From: JAVBNA01 sp031551875
GTDB taxonomy: Bacteria; Bacillota; Clostridia; Oscillospirales; Acutalibacteraceae
Assembly: GCA_031551875.1 (NCBI GenBank)
Contig: JAVBNA010000012.1
Span: 32,411 to 96,410, forward strand
Length of the DNA stretch: 64,000 nt
Reading direction: 5' to 3'
The notes beneath the pieces are model-generated. The model did no database searches. It was not told the DNA's origin and saw only the letters and a program-made list of their open reading frames with translations. Below, in pieces: positions 33,089-43,000 of this stretch (the first letter of the stretch is position 1; each line of letters begins with the position of its first letter). The position numbers and the translations under genes were made by a program.

Positions 33089-34336
33089 TTATTCAGCTTC
33101 CTCCGCAAGCGCCTCTTCGGCAAGCTCGCCGGGCAGCGCCTCGACGGTTTTGAGGCGGCTGATGATCTGCCGGGTGCGCACGCCGATCAGCTCGTCGATG
33201 TCCTTATCGGCCAGGCGGATATGATTCTGTGTTTTGGCGAGTGCATCGCCAAACTTGCCGAACTCGGTCTTGACCGCGGCCAGGATCTTCCACACCTCGC
33301 TTGAGCGTTTTTCAATCGCCAGCGTCCGAAAGCCCATTTGGAGGCTGTTGAGCAGGGCGGAGAGGGTGGTAGGCCCGGAGACAATGATGTGATAGTCACG
33401 CTGAAGCCCCTCCACCAGTCCCGGACGGCGCAGCACCTCGGCATACAGCCCCTCGGTGGGCAGGAAAAGCACGCCGAAATCGGTGGTGTGCGGGGGAGAG
33501 AGGTACTTGTCGCGAATGTCCTTGGCGGATTTTTTGATGAACTGCTCCATCTCCCGGCCCGCAGCGGCGAGCCCTTCGGCGTCCCCCGCCGTGTAGGCGT
33601 CCTGCATGCGGTCGTAGCTCTCGGTGGGGAACTTGGAATCGATGGGCATGTACACCGGCTCACCCTCCTTGCCGGGCAGCTTGAGGGCGAATTCCACGCG
33701 CTGGGTACTGCGCGGTTTGGTGGAGATGTTTGTTTCATACTGGTCGGGGGTCAGAAGCTGCTCAAGGATGTTGCCCAGCTGGATTTCCCCGAAGCTGCCG
33801 CGTGTGGTCACGTTGGTCAGCACCTTCTTGAGGTCGCCCACCCCTTGGGCGAGGTTCTGCATTTCGCCCAGCCCCTTGTGCACCTGCTCGAGACGGTCGC
33901 TGACCGTTTTGAAGGATTCTCCGAGGCGTTCCTCGAGGGTTTTATGTAGCTTTTCATCCACGGTCTGGCGCATGGTTTCGAGCTTCTCAGCGTTGTCCTT
34001 CTGAATGTCAGACAGCTTCTGCTCGACGCTCTGCCGCACCCGGTCGAGCCGCTCCTCCACCGTCCGTCCCATGCGCTGGAGGTTTTCGTTGTTGGTGCGC
34101 GTCATGTCGGAAATGCGGCTGTTTTGCGCCTCGCTGGTCAGGCTGAGCTTTTTGTCCAGCTCGGTGCGGGTCAGCGCGAGGGCGTCGTTATATTCCTTTC
34201 GGCTCTGTATGCTCTCGGCGCGCAGAGCCTCCTCCAGGCGGGCAAACGCGTCGCCCGACCCATCCTTTTTTCGCAGCAGCAGTACAAGCAGCAGCGCGAT
34301 CGCCGCGACCAGCAGTCCTGCAATCAAATAGTCCAT
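33089..34336 (-). CDS. rmuC: RmuC-family protein
   Basis: A 415-aa protein. ATG 34336 is chosen because GGGAGAACCAA precedes it and the N-terminal membrane anchor (YLIAGLLVAAIALLLVLLL) follows directly; the frame opens 14 codons earlier. A long coiled coil (about 30-150) precedes the RmuC domain (about 160-390: GSFGEIQLGNILEQLL, LPIDSKFP-type motif, FGVLFLPTEGLYAEVLRRPG). RmuC limits inversions at short inverted repeats; its exact activity is unsettled. Confidence 0.9.
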   Translation of the reverse strand: MDYLIAGLLVAAIALLLVLLLRKKDGSGDAFARLEEALRAESIQSRKEYNDALALTRTELDKKLSLTSEAQNSRISDMTRTNNENLQRMGRTVEERLDRVRQSVEQKLSDIQKDNAEKLETMRQTVDEKLHKTLEERLGESFKTVSDRLEQVHKGLGEMQNLAQGVGDLKKVLTNVTTRGSFGEIQLGNILEQLLTPDQYETNISTKPRSTQRVEFALKLPGKEGEPVYMPIDSKFPTESYDRMQDAYTAGDAEGLAAAGREMEQFIKKSAKDIRDKYLSPPHTTDFGVLFLPTEGLYAEVLRRPGLVEGLQRDYHIIVSGPTTLSALLNSLQMGFRTLAIEKRSSEVWKILAAVKTEFGKFGDALAKTQNHIRLADKDIDELIGVRTRQIISRLKTVEALPGELAEEALAEEAE

Positions 34337-34355
34337 TTGGTTCTCCCTTGTCTTA

Positions 34356-35042
34356 TTATTTTGCCGAAACGACGACATGAACGATCAGGTTGTGCAGCCC
34401 GTGCGCGATCACCGCGCCCCAGATCACCTTGTCGTGCACGAACGCCAGTCCCAGCAGGTATCCGGTGAGGCCGACGGACAGCAGGCGGACGACCAGCTCA
34501 AGTACGTCAACGGTGCCGCCGGCAATCCAGATGGGCAGGTGCATGAAGGCGAAGAGCACGGCGGCGATGACGATTGCCCGCTCCCTGCCGAATTTCTTGA
34601 CCAGCACGTTCTGCATAAAGGCGCGGTACATGATCTCTTCGGTGACTGCGGCGAAAAAGACCGAGCTGAGGAGGTCGTCGGTGCTGACGGCGAAGTTGAA
34701 ACGCACGCCTCCTCCGACAATCAGGTTGCGCACGACGTAAAAGCCGAGAAAGACCGCGCCCAGCACGAGGCCGGTCAGCAGCGCACGGGGCTTCAGGGAA
34801 AAAGCCTGCCTGGTCGGGATGAAGAGGTCGTCCTCACAGGCGCGCATGAGCAGCACGGAGGGCAGTATGAGCAGCAGGCATTTGATGACGCCCTCAAGCA
34901 GGGCGCCCGCCGGCGTGGGGAAAAGGGCATTCAGAGGGGTGTCCAGAAAAAAACGGTAGAGTGCCCAGAGGCCGGTGATGCAAACATAGGAGATCAGCAC
35001 AACCGCAAGGGGCGATCGTTTTTTTTGTGAAAGTTCGGTCAT
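34356..35042 (-). CDS. CPBP-family intramembrane metalloprotease
   Basis: A 228-aa protein with about seven hydrophobic segments. The CPBP/Abi motifs are complete: EEIMYRAF (EExxxR), FAFMHLP (FxxxH) and HGLHNL (HxxxN). Members process membrane proteins or give immunity to peptides; some act in CAAX processing. It is between two minus-strand genes with 11-19 nt gaps, so it belongs to a three-gene operon with rmuC. Confidence 0.85.
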   Translation of the reverse strand: MTELSQKKRSPLAVVLISYVCITGLWALYRFFLDTPLNALFPTPAGALLEGVIKCLLLILPSVLLMRACEDDLFIPTRQAFSLKPRALLTGLVLGAVFLGFYVVRNLIVGGGVRFNFAVSTDDLLSSVFFAAVTEEIMYRAFMQNVLVKKFGRERAIVIAAVLFAFMHLPIWIAGGTVDVLELVVRLLSVGLTGYLLGLAFVHDKVIWGAVIAHGLHNLIVHVVVSAK

Positions 35043-35053
35043 GTTAACACGCC

Positions 35054-36253
35054 CTAATAAAGAATGAGGTTATTGTCAAACACAGTACAGCTGCCCTGAA
35101 CGCATTCGCTGAAGTCGGTTCCCGCGTCGTAGAGGGAGGTGTACATATATTCGTAGGGGTAATCGCCCTCGCCTTCGCCCAGGCCGAAGGTGCACACGAC
35201 ATACCGATCTTCGATGCAGCCGAAGTATTCGCCGAGCTTTTTCTGCACCTTGGAGGCCTTGAGACGGCTTTTGAGCACGCCCTCAATGGTGAAGGAGAAC
35301 TCGCTGTCGGTGATTTTATAGACCCTGGCGGTAGGCTCGTCAAAGACATAGCGCACGTCCGCCGGTTGTGTGCTTCGGTCGATCTGGGTGAGGGATTTTT
35401 TTTCGAAGTTGAGCTTGTCACAGGAGTGGAAGCTTTCGACACCCGTGCCGAAATCCTTACAGCGGTAGTAGATCTTCGTGCTGTCCATGCCGATGTAGCG
35501 CGCCCAGCCGTCGGTGCCCGCGCTGGCGAGCAGCGTCATTGGGAATTCGAGTTCACCAGAGTCGATACAGGCGAAGAACTCGGGGAAGGGGATCACCCAG
35601 AGGTTGTCCTCAAAGTTTTTTACGCTGTGCCACTGCTGCTCGGTTTCGCGAAAAAACTCCTCCTTGTCCTCCTCGGGGCCAAGGACGTCCTCGATGAGCA
35701 GATGGGGAACGCCGCCGTGCTGATAGATGTGAAGCCTGCGGCTGTGCGAGCGGCAGAGCACATCGCTCTTGACCAGACGGCGGGATTCGTTCTCGAGGTT
35801 GTACAGGTGGACGATGCGCTCGCTGCCGGTCGCGTCGGTATAGGCGGAAAAGAGGTGGGACGTGGCGCTGTTTTGGGTTGTATACACCAGGATCCGGTCC
35901 TCGTCGAGCAGAAAGCTGCCGTGAAAATCGCCGATACAGCTGAACTGGTTGCTGTAAAATTCCTCGCCGGTGCGTTTGTCCACCTTGTAAACCCAAAATT
36001 CGTCCCGCCCGTTCTCAAACACAATGAGCACGGTGCGCCCGAACAGATGACACCGGGGGGGATATTTCGCGTCCTCGACGCTGTAGTTGATGAGCGTGCG
36101 CTCGGTTTTCTTGTGGAGATCATATTCAATCAGAAAGAAAAAGTACCGCCCGTCCTCTCGGCGGATCTCGGTGAAGATGACCGTGTCCGGATTGACTTCA
36201 AGGATGTTCACCTTTCTGCGGGTCAGATAGTTCCGGATGTCAATAATATTCAT
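35054..36253 (-). CDS. Hypothetical beta-propeller-like protein
   Basis: A 399-aa soluble protein read from ATG 36253 (GGAGCGGAGG upstream); the frame runs on to 36685 without start signals. It is rich in short strands ending in aromatic/Asp turns (RYFFFLIEYD, EFWVYKVDKRTGEEF, SFLLDEDRILVYTT, RYIGMDSTKIYYRCKD), like prokaryotic beta-propeller proteins. I recognise no family. It is the first gene of the operon with the CPBP protease and rmuC. Confidence 0.65.
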   Translation of the reverse strand: MNIIDIRNYLTRRKVNILEVNPDTVIFTEIRREDGRYFFFLIEYDLHKKTERTLINYSVEDAKYPPRCHLFGRTVLIVFENGRDEFWVYKVDKRTGEEFYSNQFSCIGDFHGSFLLDEDRILVYTTQNSATSHLFSAYTDATGSERIVHLYNLENESRRLVKSDVLCRSHSRRLHIYQHGGVPHLLIEDVLGPEEDKEEFFRETEQQWHSVKNFEDNLWVIPFPEFFACIDSGELEFPMTLLASAGTDGWARYIGMDSTKIYYRCKDFGTGVESFHSCDKLNFEKKSLTQIDRSTQPADVRYVFDEPTARVYKITDSEFSFTIEGVLKSRLKASKVQKKLGEYFGCIEDRYVVCTFGLGEGEGDYPYEYMYTSLYDAGTDFSECVQGSCTVFDNNLILY

Positions 36254-36488
36254 GCTGCGCCTCCGCTCCTTCGGTCGTATTTTTGCCAAGTGCAAAGAAA
36301 AATTCATATTTAAACTATTATAACACAGAAAACGTCGAATTTGAACGTCCGGGCAAGAAAAATTTATGAGGGTAAATCGCGGACGCTTCGATTGACGGGA
36401 GACGGGAATTGTTATACTATAAATAGGCAGAGATACATTTCCCGGGAAATACCGTTTTTTGGTCATAAAAATAAAAGGAGTGTGCGTC

Positions 36489-38693
36489 ATGCGGAAAAAA
36501 CACGTGATCTGGATCTCGCTTGCCTCGCTTTTGTTCCTGCTGTTCATGACCTCGTGCACCTCTTCGGTGGACACCGACCTGAGCTTTACCGACAGCTTTG
36601 AGGGAAAGCGGGTCATCACCTGCACGCTGGACAAGAGCCTGGGGGAGGACAAGCTCAGAACGATTGAAGCGCTGATTGCGGACAACTGCCCGCCGGAGCT
36701 TGGCTACACACTTTCAGACGCGCAGGGCATGCGGTCGGCAGTCTTTACGCTGGCGTTTACGTCTGAGGAGGTGTATGCGCAAAAGACGGCGGCGATTCTG
36801 GGACGGACGCCCGACATTGCGCTGCGGCGGATGGATACGATCTTCTGCAAGGGGGTTTCCTACCGGGAGGATTTCACCTCGGGCGATCTGCTCGCCTGGC
36901 TGCAAAGGGCGGTTGAGCAGCAGGGGATTGTGCAGGCCGGACAGAGCATTTGGACGCTGTCTAAGCCCACCCTGACCTTCGGCGGGATGCAGTACACCTC
37001 AAAAACCGACAAGCTGGAGGTTGCCGACGTCACCGAGCACCCGGTCGGGGAAATTGAGGTGCTCACGACCATCCGGGCGGACGGAAGCTTTTTCCGCCAG
37101 ATTATAGTTGTCTTTCCGCAGAAAACAGCGGATGCGCTTGGGCAGTCGCTCGATGATTATATGGAGAGACTGTCGTTTGACATGGATTCGACGTTAATAA
37201 GCGGCGGAGAAAAGGAATATATGATGCGCATTGAGGCGTCAAATTCGGATCAGCTTCTCGCAGAGACAAGGACAGCTCTCGACTCGGACAAGTCCACGCT
37301 GGCCTATGAAAAGGATGTGGACAACAGCACCTCCTTTGTCGACCAGAGCGTCTGGGCGGAGCAACTGGATTTTTCCGCGTTTCTGACAGGGAGCGGGAAA
37401 GTGCCGGTCACCTATAAATTGTCGGCCGAGCAGCCGAGTACGCTTGTCAGCGCGAAAATACTTCAGGGAGAGGAGTATGTGGACGCGCCGGGCTTTGAGC
37501 CGATTGGCTTTACCCAGCAGGGAGAAACCGACTTGGTTGACGTGCGGCTGGTCGTCCGGCGGCAGGCGCTTTTGGTGCACGGCGTTTCGATCGAGACAAA
37601 CCGGAACGGGGTATGGGGACGTAGCGTAATCGTACAGTTTGAACAGGGCTCCGGGGAACAAGAGGCCGGGCAGCTCAAAGAGTATGTGGAGGGGCTTGGG
37701 ATTGAAACGGTGACGGTCAGAACCGACAAAGAAAATTATCCGCTCACGGAGATCCAACTAAAGGGCGGGACACTCTCCGATTTGGAGGAGGGCATGAAAA
37801 CGCTCTTCGGCGAGGGGTGCTCCCTTCAGGGCAGTGAAAACCGGCTGTTTATTTCGCCGGTGCACACCGCGCAGTGGACAGAAGTCATCGATACGAAAGA
37901 GTTCCTCGGTGAAATCGGATATACAGGCCCGGTTTATTATTTTCTGGATGCCAAAGGTCAGGTCGCCGTGCGCATTGACCAGACCACGGAGACAGAGGGA
38001 AGTGAGGAAAATGCGCAGGAAGAAAAGGAGGTAACAAAATCATTCCTGCCGGGTGAAGCGGTGAAAATTTCGGTGAACGTTTCGGCGGTCAATCCGGTCG
38101 GTCTTGTCATCATCGGTGTGCTGGCGCTGGCGCTGATCGTGCTGCTGATTCAGACGTTCATACGCACCTCTCGCAAGTATCTCGAGAAGAAATCGGAAAA
38201 GCCGGGCGGCGGGGAGGGAAAAGTCCCGTCGCCTGAGGAGGAGCCCGCGCCGGTGTATAACTTTGTGGACGTGGATCCCGACGCCGTGACCAAGACCATT
38301 CAGCTTGAGGAAGCGGAAAGCGCCGAACAGTGGCAGGCGGAAAAGGTGAAGAAAAAGCAGCGGTACGATCCATACGCGCAGGCCAGGGAGGTTCTGTCGG
38401 GCACGCACTACGGCCCGCCGGAAAAGAGCCGGCCCGTCCGTCAGGAAGCAAAGGCACAGGAGCCCGCCAGAGATGAACCGTCCGAGAGGCATGAACGCAC
38501 GGCGCTTTGTGAGCACTGCGGAAAGCAGCTTCGTCAGAAAGCACGCTTTTGCACACACTGCGGCAAGGCGGTTACACAAGAGGAGACACCGGCGCCCAGC
38601 CCGGCCGGGACACAGGAATGTTCCGTGTGCGGGCACAGGGTTCTTTCACAATACGCGTTTTGCAACAAATGCGGGCATAAAACAAAACCATAA
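36489..38693 (+). CDS. Membrane lipoprotein with cytoplasmic double zinc ribbon
   Basis: A 734-aa protein from ATG 36489 behind AAAGGAG. The N-terminus is a signal peptide with a lipobox-like FMTSC. A large beta-rich region follows (about 30-520), then a transmembrane helix (VGLVIIGVLALALIVLLI, about 537-554), a Pro/Glu/Lys-rich linker and two zinc ribbons (CEHCGKQ/CTHCGKA and CSVCGHR/CNKCGHK, about 675-732). If the N-terminus is outside, the ribbons are in the cytoplasm, which would allow signalling across the membrane. Function unknown. Confidence 0.75.
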   Translation: MRKKHVIWISLASLLFLLFMTSCTSSVDTDLSFTDSFEGKRVITCTLDKSLGEDKLRTIEALIADNCPPELGYTLSDAQGMRSAVFTLAFTSEEVYAQKTAAILGRTPDIALRRMDTIFCKGVSYREDFTSGDLLAWLQRAVEQQGIVQAGQSIWTLSKPTLTFGGMQYTSKTDKLEVADVTEHPVGEIEVLTTIRADGSFFRQIIVVFPQKTADALGQSLDDYMERLSFDMDSTLISGGEKEYMMRIEASNSDQLLAETRTALDSDKSTLAYEKDVDNSTSFVDQSVWAEQLDFSAFLTGSGKVPVTYKLSAEQPSTLVSAKILQGEEYVDAPGFEPIGFTQQGETDLVDVRLVVRRQALLVHGVSIETNRNGVWGRSVIVQFEQGSGEQEAGQLKEYVEGLGIETVTVRTDKENYPLTEIQLKGGTLSDLEEGMKTLFGEGCSLQGSENRLFISPVHTAQWTEVIDTKEFLGEIGYTGPVYYFLDAKGQVAVRIDQTTETEGSEENAQEEKEVTKSFLPGEAVKISVNVSAVNPVGLVIIGVLALALIVLLIQTFIRTSRKYLEKKSEKPGGGEGKVPSPEEEPAPVYNFVDVDPDAVTKTIQLEEAESAEQWQAEKVKKKQRYDPYAQAREVLSGTHYGPPEKSRPVRQEAKAQEPARDEPSERHERTALCEHCGKQLRQKARFCTHCGKAVTQEETPAPSPAGTQECSVCGHRVLSQYAFCNKCGHKTKP

Positions 38694-38702
38694 ACAAAAA
38701 AT

Positions 38703-38740
38703 CAGCGGACGCCGGATAGATTCAATCCGGCGTCCGCTGT
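38703..38740 (+). terminator. Hairpin after the zinc-ribbon lipoprotein gene
   Basis: AGCGGACGCCGGAT and ATCCGGCGTCCGCT form a perfect 14-bp stem around a 7-nt loop (AGATTCA); no long T-run follows. Confidence 0.75.
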
Positions 38741-38755
38741 GCATAAAACGCAATG

Positions 38756-38786
38756 AAAAAAAGACACAGGGGATCTGTGTCCTTTT
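38756..38786 (-). terminator. Terminator of the c-di-GMP riboswitch transcript
   Basis: On the minus strand, GGACACAG and CTGTGTC pair around ATCCCC and are followed by TTTTTTTC: a strong terminator about 65 bp after the small ORF end at 38850. Confidence 0.8.
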
Positions 38787-38849
38787 TTCGGGGGAAAACG
38801 TGTATTGAAGAATTTTCTTGTAATCAAATAGTAAAATATTGCGAACGAG

Positions 38850-39029
38850 TTATGCAGTCTGCTTGGGAAGGGAATTAGAGCGGGAAGAGCTCTCAAGGGT
38901 AGACGACGAGAGGAAAAAATGATGTGCAGGCGTGCTGTGATGCTTTGGGGTTTTATGTCCGGGACGGAGGGATGCTCTGTCCGTGTTCCTGTTCGCAACT
39001 TCAGATATAACTGTGTTATTTGTATTCAT
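38850..39029 (-). CDS. Possible 59-aa ORF under the riboswitch
   Basis: The only open frame of note between the riboswitch and the terminator. It starts MNTNNTVISEVANRNTDRAS and continues as a Ser/His/Pro-rich, low-complexity chain. GAGAGGAG precedes it, but at 13 nt, which is long. No signal peptide and no family. It may be a real small protein, the decayed start of a lost gene, or non-coding. Confidence 0.3.
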   Translation of the reverse strand: MNTNNTVISEVANRNTDRASLRPGHKTPKHHSTPAHHFFLSSSTLESSSRSNSLPKQTA

Positions 39030-39235
39030 AATCAGAATCAAGCTCCTCTCAAATGTCAGATCCCGTCGTTGGCCGAGTGCAGCAAAGCGCATCGTAGTCA
39101 TCGAAAGCCAACGAAGAAAAAAGCCGGCACCAAACAGTTTTCTGTCTGGAACCGGTCTGCATCTGAGAAGTGTGCGTTTCCGCTCTCACAGAGTATGACT
39201 CTTGTAAAAAGCCTTGGAAAAACACAAAAAATCCT

Positions 39236-39330
39236 TTCGGCAGCCGGCAACCATAGCATCAATAGTGATGCCGTAGGCCCTATGGTTTTGCGTCCTTACC
39301 TTTCAGTAAGTTTGCCTTTATCGTTTGAAT
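39236..39330 (-). promoter_or_regulatory. Cyclic di-GMP-I (GEMM-I) riboswitch
   Basis: Reading the minus strand, GGCAAAC, a short stem with GAAA loop (CTTACTGAAAGGTAAG), the invariant GGACGCAAA, then CCATAG ... GGCCTACGGC ... GATGCTATGG and the closing TTGCCGG reproduce the GEMM-I plan: P1 closing GGCAA/TTGCC, a P2 GNRA loop and a P3 receptor, with the ligand-contacting G in GGACGC. Core 39241-39317. A good promoter lies just upstream. The expression platform is unclear. Confidence 0.85.
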
Positions 39331-39369
39331 TTCGATAAATTGTATTCACTTTTTCTTTGGTGTGCATTT

Positions 39370-39398
39370 ATAATATCACTGATCTCGTCTTTTGTCAA
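39370..39398 (-). promoter_or_regulatory. Promoter of the riboswitch transcript
   Basis: Minus strand: TTGACA (39398-39393), a 17-bp spacer and TATTAT (39375-39370). The predicted start is near 39363, about 45 nt before the riboswitch core. Confidence 0.8.
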
Positions 39399-39422
39399 GG
39401 ATTTTTGCAAATTAATTTGTTT

Positions 39423-39650
39423 TTAAATAGGAAAAACATGTCGACTAAAAATGCCCCGCGCTTCGATCGTCTTTTCGATCTCCTTGAGGGAATAGGAGGA
39501 AAAAAGAGTGATCAGGTTTTTGATGCGGTCCGCTTCCTGATAGGAGGCAACCCTCTCCATGTCGCTCGGGCCGCCTGTACATATTTTTCGTAAATCGGCG
39601 CGAGGTCATGGGAACAGACGCCGAACTCGTCGCTTTGGTGACGTGACCAT
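39423..39650 (-). pseudogene. C-terminal remnant of an unidentified gene
   Basis: Two adjoining frames read like protein: SDEFGVCSHDLAPIYEKYVQ in one, then RVASYQEADRIKNLITLFSS and YSLKEIEKTIEARGIFS in another, ending at a TAA at 39423. A frameshift falls at about 39560. No start and no upstream coding are left. The family is not recognised. Confidence 0.45.
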
Positions 39651-39752
39651 CATCATGTAGATGTGCCTGTAGGGAGATGACAGAGTACAGATAGCAGATA
39701 ACAGATCACAAATGAATCCGGCTGCCTGAAAATGGGCAGCCGGATTCATTTT
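39637..39752 (+). pseudogene. Dockerin-gene 3' scar with terminator
   Basis: 39637-39752 is similar base for base to the 3' end and terminator of the dockerin GH3 gene (43523-43638). It would encode the dockerin end GDVTII, then a stop in place of MQ, then MCL and the same stop. The trailer ATGACAGAGTACAGATAGCA is identical. The terminator stem (ATGAATCCGGCTGCC / GGCAGCCGGATTCAT) carries different outer bases. A dockerin gene has been lost here. Confidence 0.75.
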
Positions 39753-39825
39753 TATCAAGGAGTAATATCAGAATTTTTGAAACAAATTAATTGCAAATTT
39801 TTACCATGCAACGGCAAAAAAGCGA

Positions 39826-39900
39826 GTAAAGATGACTGATTTGATTTCAAGTCTTTACTTTTTTTTATATCCATGTTACAATATGGGAACAAACGTTAAA
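39826..39900 (+). promoter_or_regulatory. Promoter and hairpin upstream of the GH3-dockerin gene
   Basis: AGTAAAGA ... TCTTTACT pairs and is followed by a T-run. The 3' arm also supplies TTTACT as a -35 box, 17 bp from TACAAT (about 39885). A 190-nt leader follows before the start at 40082. Confidence 0.5.
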
Positions 39901-40081
39901 TCAATTGATTTGACGTGCTGTATGTTGCAAAAAAAACGGGAAGGAGGTTAAGACCCGGCTGTTTAAGGAAGGAATATGTGAGAGATGAACATTTTCATAT
40001 ATTTTGCTTGTTTAGATAGCTCGGACGAAAAATGGTCGTCAAGCCAAGTTGAATTTACTTAGAAGAAGGAAGGAAAAGGAA

Positions 40082-43000
40082 ATGAAAAAGTTTTCCAAAG
40101 CAATGAGAATACTCCTCGCGGTGTTTTTATGCGTAGCGATCTCCTTGACAATGATTCCGTCCGTCGCATTTGCAGGAAATCTTCCCCCGGAGGGAAATGC
40201 GAAAGCAGTCGCGGTTGAGGCCGCGGGCGAAGGAATCACGCTTCTGAAAAATGTGGGAGGTATTCTGCCTCTCAGCAAAAATGTAAATTATCCCGTATTT
40301 GGCAGAGGCTCAATCTGTCATGTTCCCGGCGGCGGCGGCTCGGGCGATATGAACATTGCGTCCACCAGCGTGCATGAGAGCATTCTGGAGGGCATGCTGC
40401 AAGCCGGTCTGGCGTATGACGATACGACCCTCCGCATCTATAAGGCGGACGGAAATCCGGATTGGTATAATGCCGGCAACACTACGGCCAACAATATGCG
40501 CGCAGAGGTTATCCTGACTGCGGAGCAGGTTGCTGCGTCCAAAGCAAGCTCCAATTCGAACACGGCTCTTTATGTAATCCGCAGAGCTTCCTCCGAAGGC
40601 AGCGACCGCAATGGTACCAGCACGACTGAGACGTTGTCGGGCGCTTCGAGCGCGAACACCACGCAGGCTCCGTCTAACTACCTGCTGACCACGAAAGAGC
40701 AGACCAACCTGGATTTGATCTGCGGACAGTTTGACAATGTGGTCGTCATTCTGAACGTAGTCGGCCAGATGGATCTGAACTGGCTGGCCAACTATCCCAA
40801 TATCAAAGGCGTTATCTGTACCTATACCCCCGGCAGCTACGGCATGCTGGCGCTCGGTAAGATCCTGGCCGGCGATATAAACCCCTCCGGCAAGCTGGTT
40901 GACACCTGGGCGAAGGCTCTCACCGATTATCCCGCCAGAGCAGTTACCGGTTCCACCTTTGCTGTCACGAACCCGGTTTATGCCGAGGATATCTATGTCG
41001 GATACCGTTACTTTGAGACCTTCGCTCCTGACAGAGTGCTTTATGAGTTCGGTTACGGCCTGTCCTACACCAACTTCAACATTGGGACTCTCGGCACCAC
41101 CGTGGACGCCGACAATGTGACCGTCAAAGTGCGCGTGCAAAATACCGGCAGTGTCGCGGGTAAAGAAGTCGTACAGGTCTATTACTCGGCGCCTCAGGGC
41201 GTTCTTGGCAAGCCCGTAAAGGTGATGGGCGCTTATGCCAAGACCGACCTGCTCGCCCCCGGCGAAAGCCAGATCATAGAGCTTTCCTATAAAACAAACA
41301 ATATGGCTTCCTATGACGACGCCGGACTGACCGGCAACAAGAGCTGCTATGTCCTGGAAGCCGGAAACTATGATATTTATGTGGGTAACTCCGTAAAGAA
41401 AGTGACCAAGGCGGGTACATATAATGTGCCGGCGCTGAAAGTGACAGAGGTTTGCTCCGAAGCGATGACGCCTGTCGCAAACACGCAAGGCACACCCTTC
41501 AACAGGCTGAGCCCTGTTGCGAACAGCGACGGCACCTTCTCAAAGGCCTACACGCAGTCACCGTATCTTGCGAGCTTCGCGGCAAAAGACGCGATTGTCC
41601 AGGCGAGACGTGACAAGAATCTGCCTTGGGTAGAGCAAACCGGCGTGAATCAGGGAATCAAATTTGTGGACGTCATTAAAGCGGGCAAAGATCCGGTAAC
41701 CGGCAAATATAACTGGGATGCCTTTATGTCCCAGATCTCGATGGTGGATCTGGTAGAGATTATCGGCAATGATACCGTAATGGGCACCAACAAGACGCTT
41801 GACGATCTGTCTGCGGATCAGAGAACCAGGCTGCTTGCCAAATACCCGACTCCGACCGCCGCTCAGATTAACGTTATGTACTACCATGAACTGACAACAG
41901 TGGGCAGCGCCGGCTGGTTCGGAACCAGAGGAATTGTGAACAGCGGTACCGCAAACGCCAGAGTTGCCACCTCCAATCTGGAAAACTTCGGCATTCCCTG
42001 TCTGGCCGCGATTGACGGTCCTGCGGGCATGCGCACCACCCAGAATCCGGGCGAAGAGGGCAACACATGGTTCCAGTCGGGTACGCTGCGCGCTGCCATG
42101 TGGAATCAGGAAATGGGAACAAAAGTAGGCTATCAGATCGGTCTGGAAGGCGTCTATAATGACTGCGATGTATGGCTTGCCCCCGGCATGAACATCCACC
42201 GCGACCCGCTGTGCGGACGTAACTTCGAGTACTATACCGAAGATCCCCTGCTGTGCGGCCAGACCGCAGCGGCCGAGACCAAGGGCGTGCAGTCCGCGGG
42301 CCAGGCCGTTACCCTCAAGCATTTCGCGGTGAACAACCAAGAGGTCAGCCGCATGGGCGGTAACTCTCAGCTCTCCGAGCGTGCCATCCGCGAAGTCTAT
42401 ATCAAGGGCTTTGAGATTGCCACCAAGACGGCAAGCCCATACTGCATCATGACCTCCTACAACCGGATCAACGGTTCCTACGCGGCCTCCAACTTCGACC
42501 TGTGCACCACGATCCTCCGCAACGAGTGGAAATGGGACGGCATGGTCATGACAGACTGGGGCGCTGGCAAAGACACCGGCGTTGACTATGGCAACACCTC
42601 CGGCAACGCCACCATGATCCGCGCGCAGCAGGACATCTCCATGACCTACGGCGGAACAGGCGGCATCCGTTCCGGCAGCGCCACCACCGGTTCTCCGGCA
42701 GTCGGCACCTATGACAACACGACCTTCTACATTTCCAACAATGCCGATGGAGTTCCCTCCTACTACACAAGAGCTGGCGACAAATTCCTGTTTACGGTAG
42801 CGCAGGCCAACGCCGATAATACAGGCATGCTTCGCCCCATCGTGAACAACCAGGTTACCATGGGTGAGTTCCAGAGATCCGTGAAAAACATTCTTAACAT
42901 GATGACCAAGAATGTCTACTACAATACCAAGCGTTGGGATACCGGGATTCCGGCATATACCTATAACGCAAGCGCTGCTTTCACCTCGGTTGAGAAGGGT

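Noticed and set aside
40310..41488. 392-codon minus-strand open frame
   Set aside because: Shadow of the same GH3 gene; no start signals and no family resemblance.
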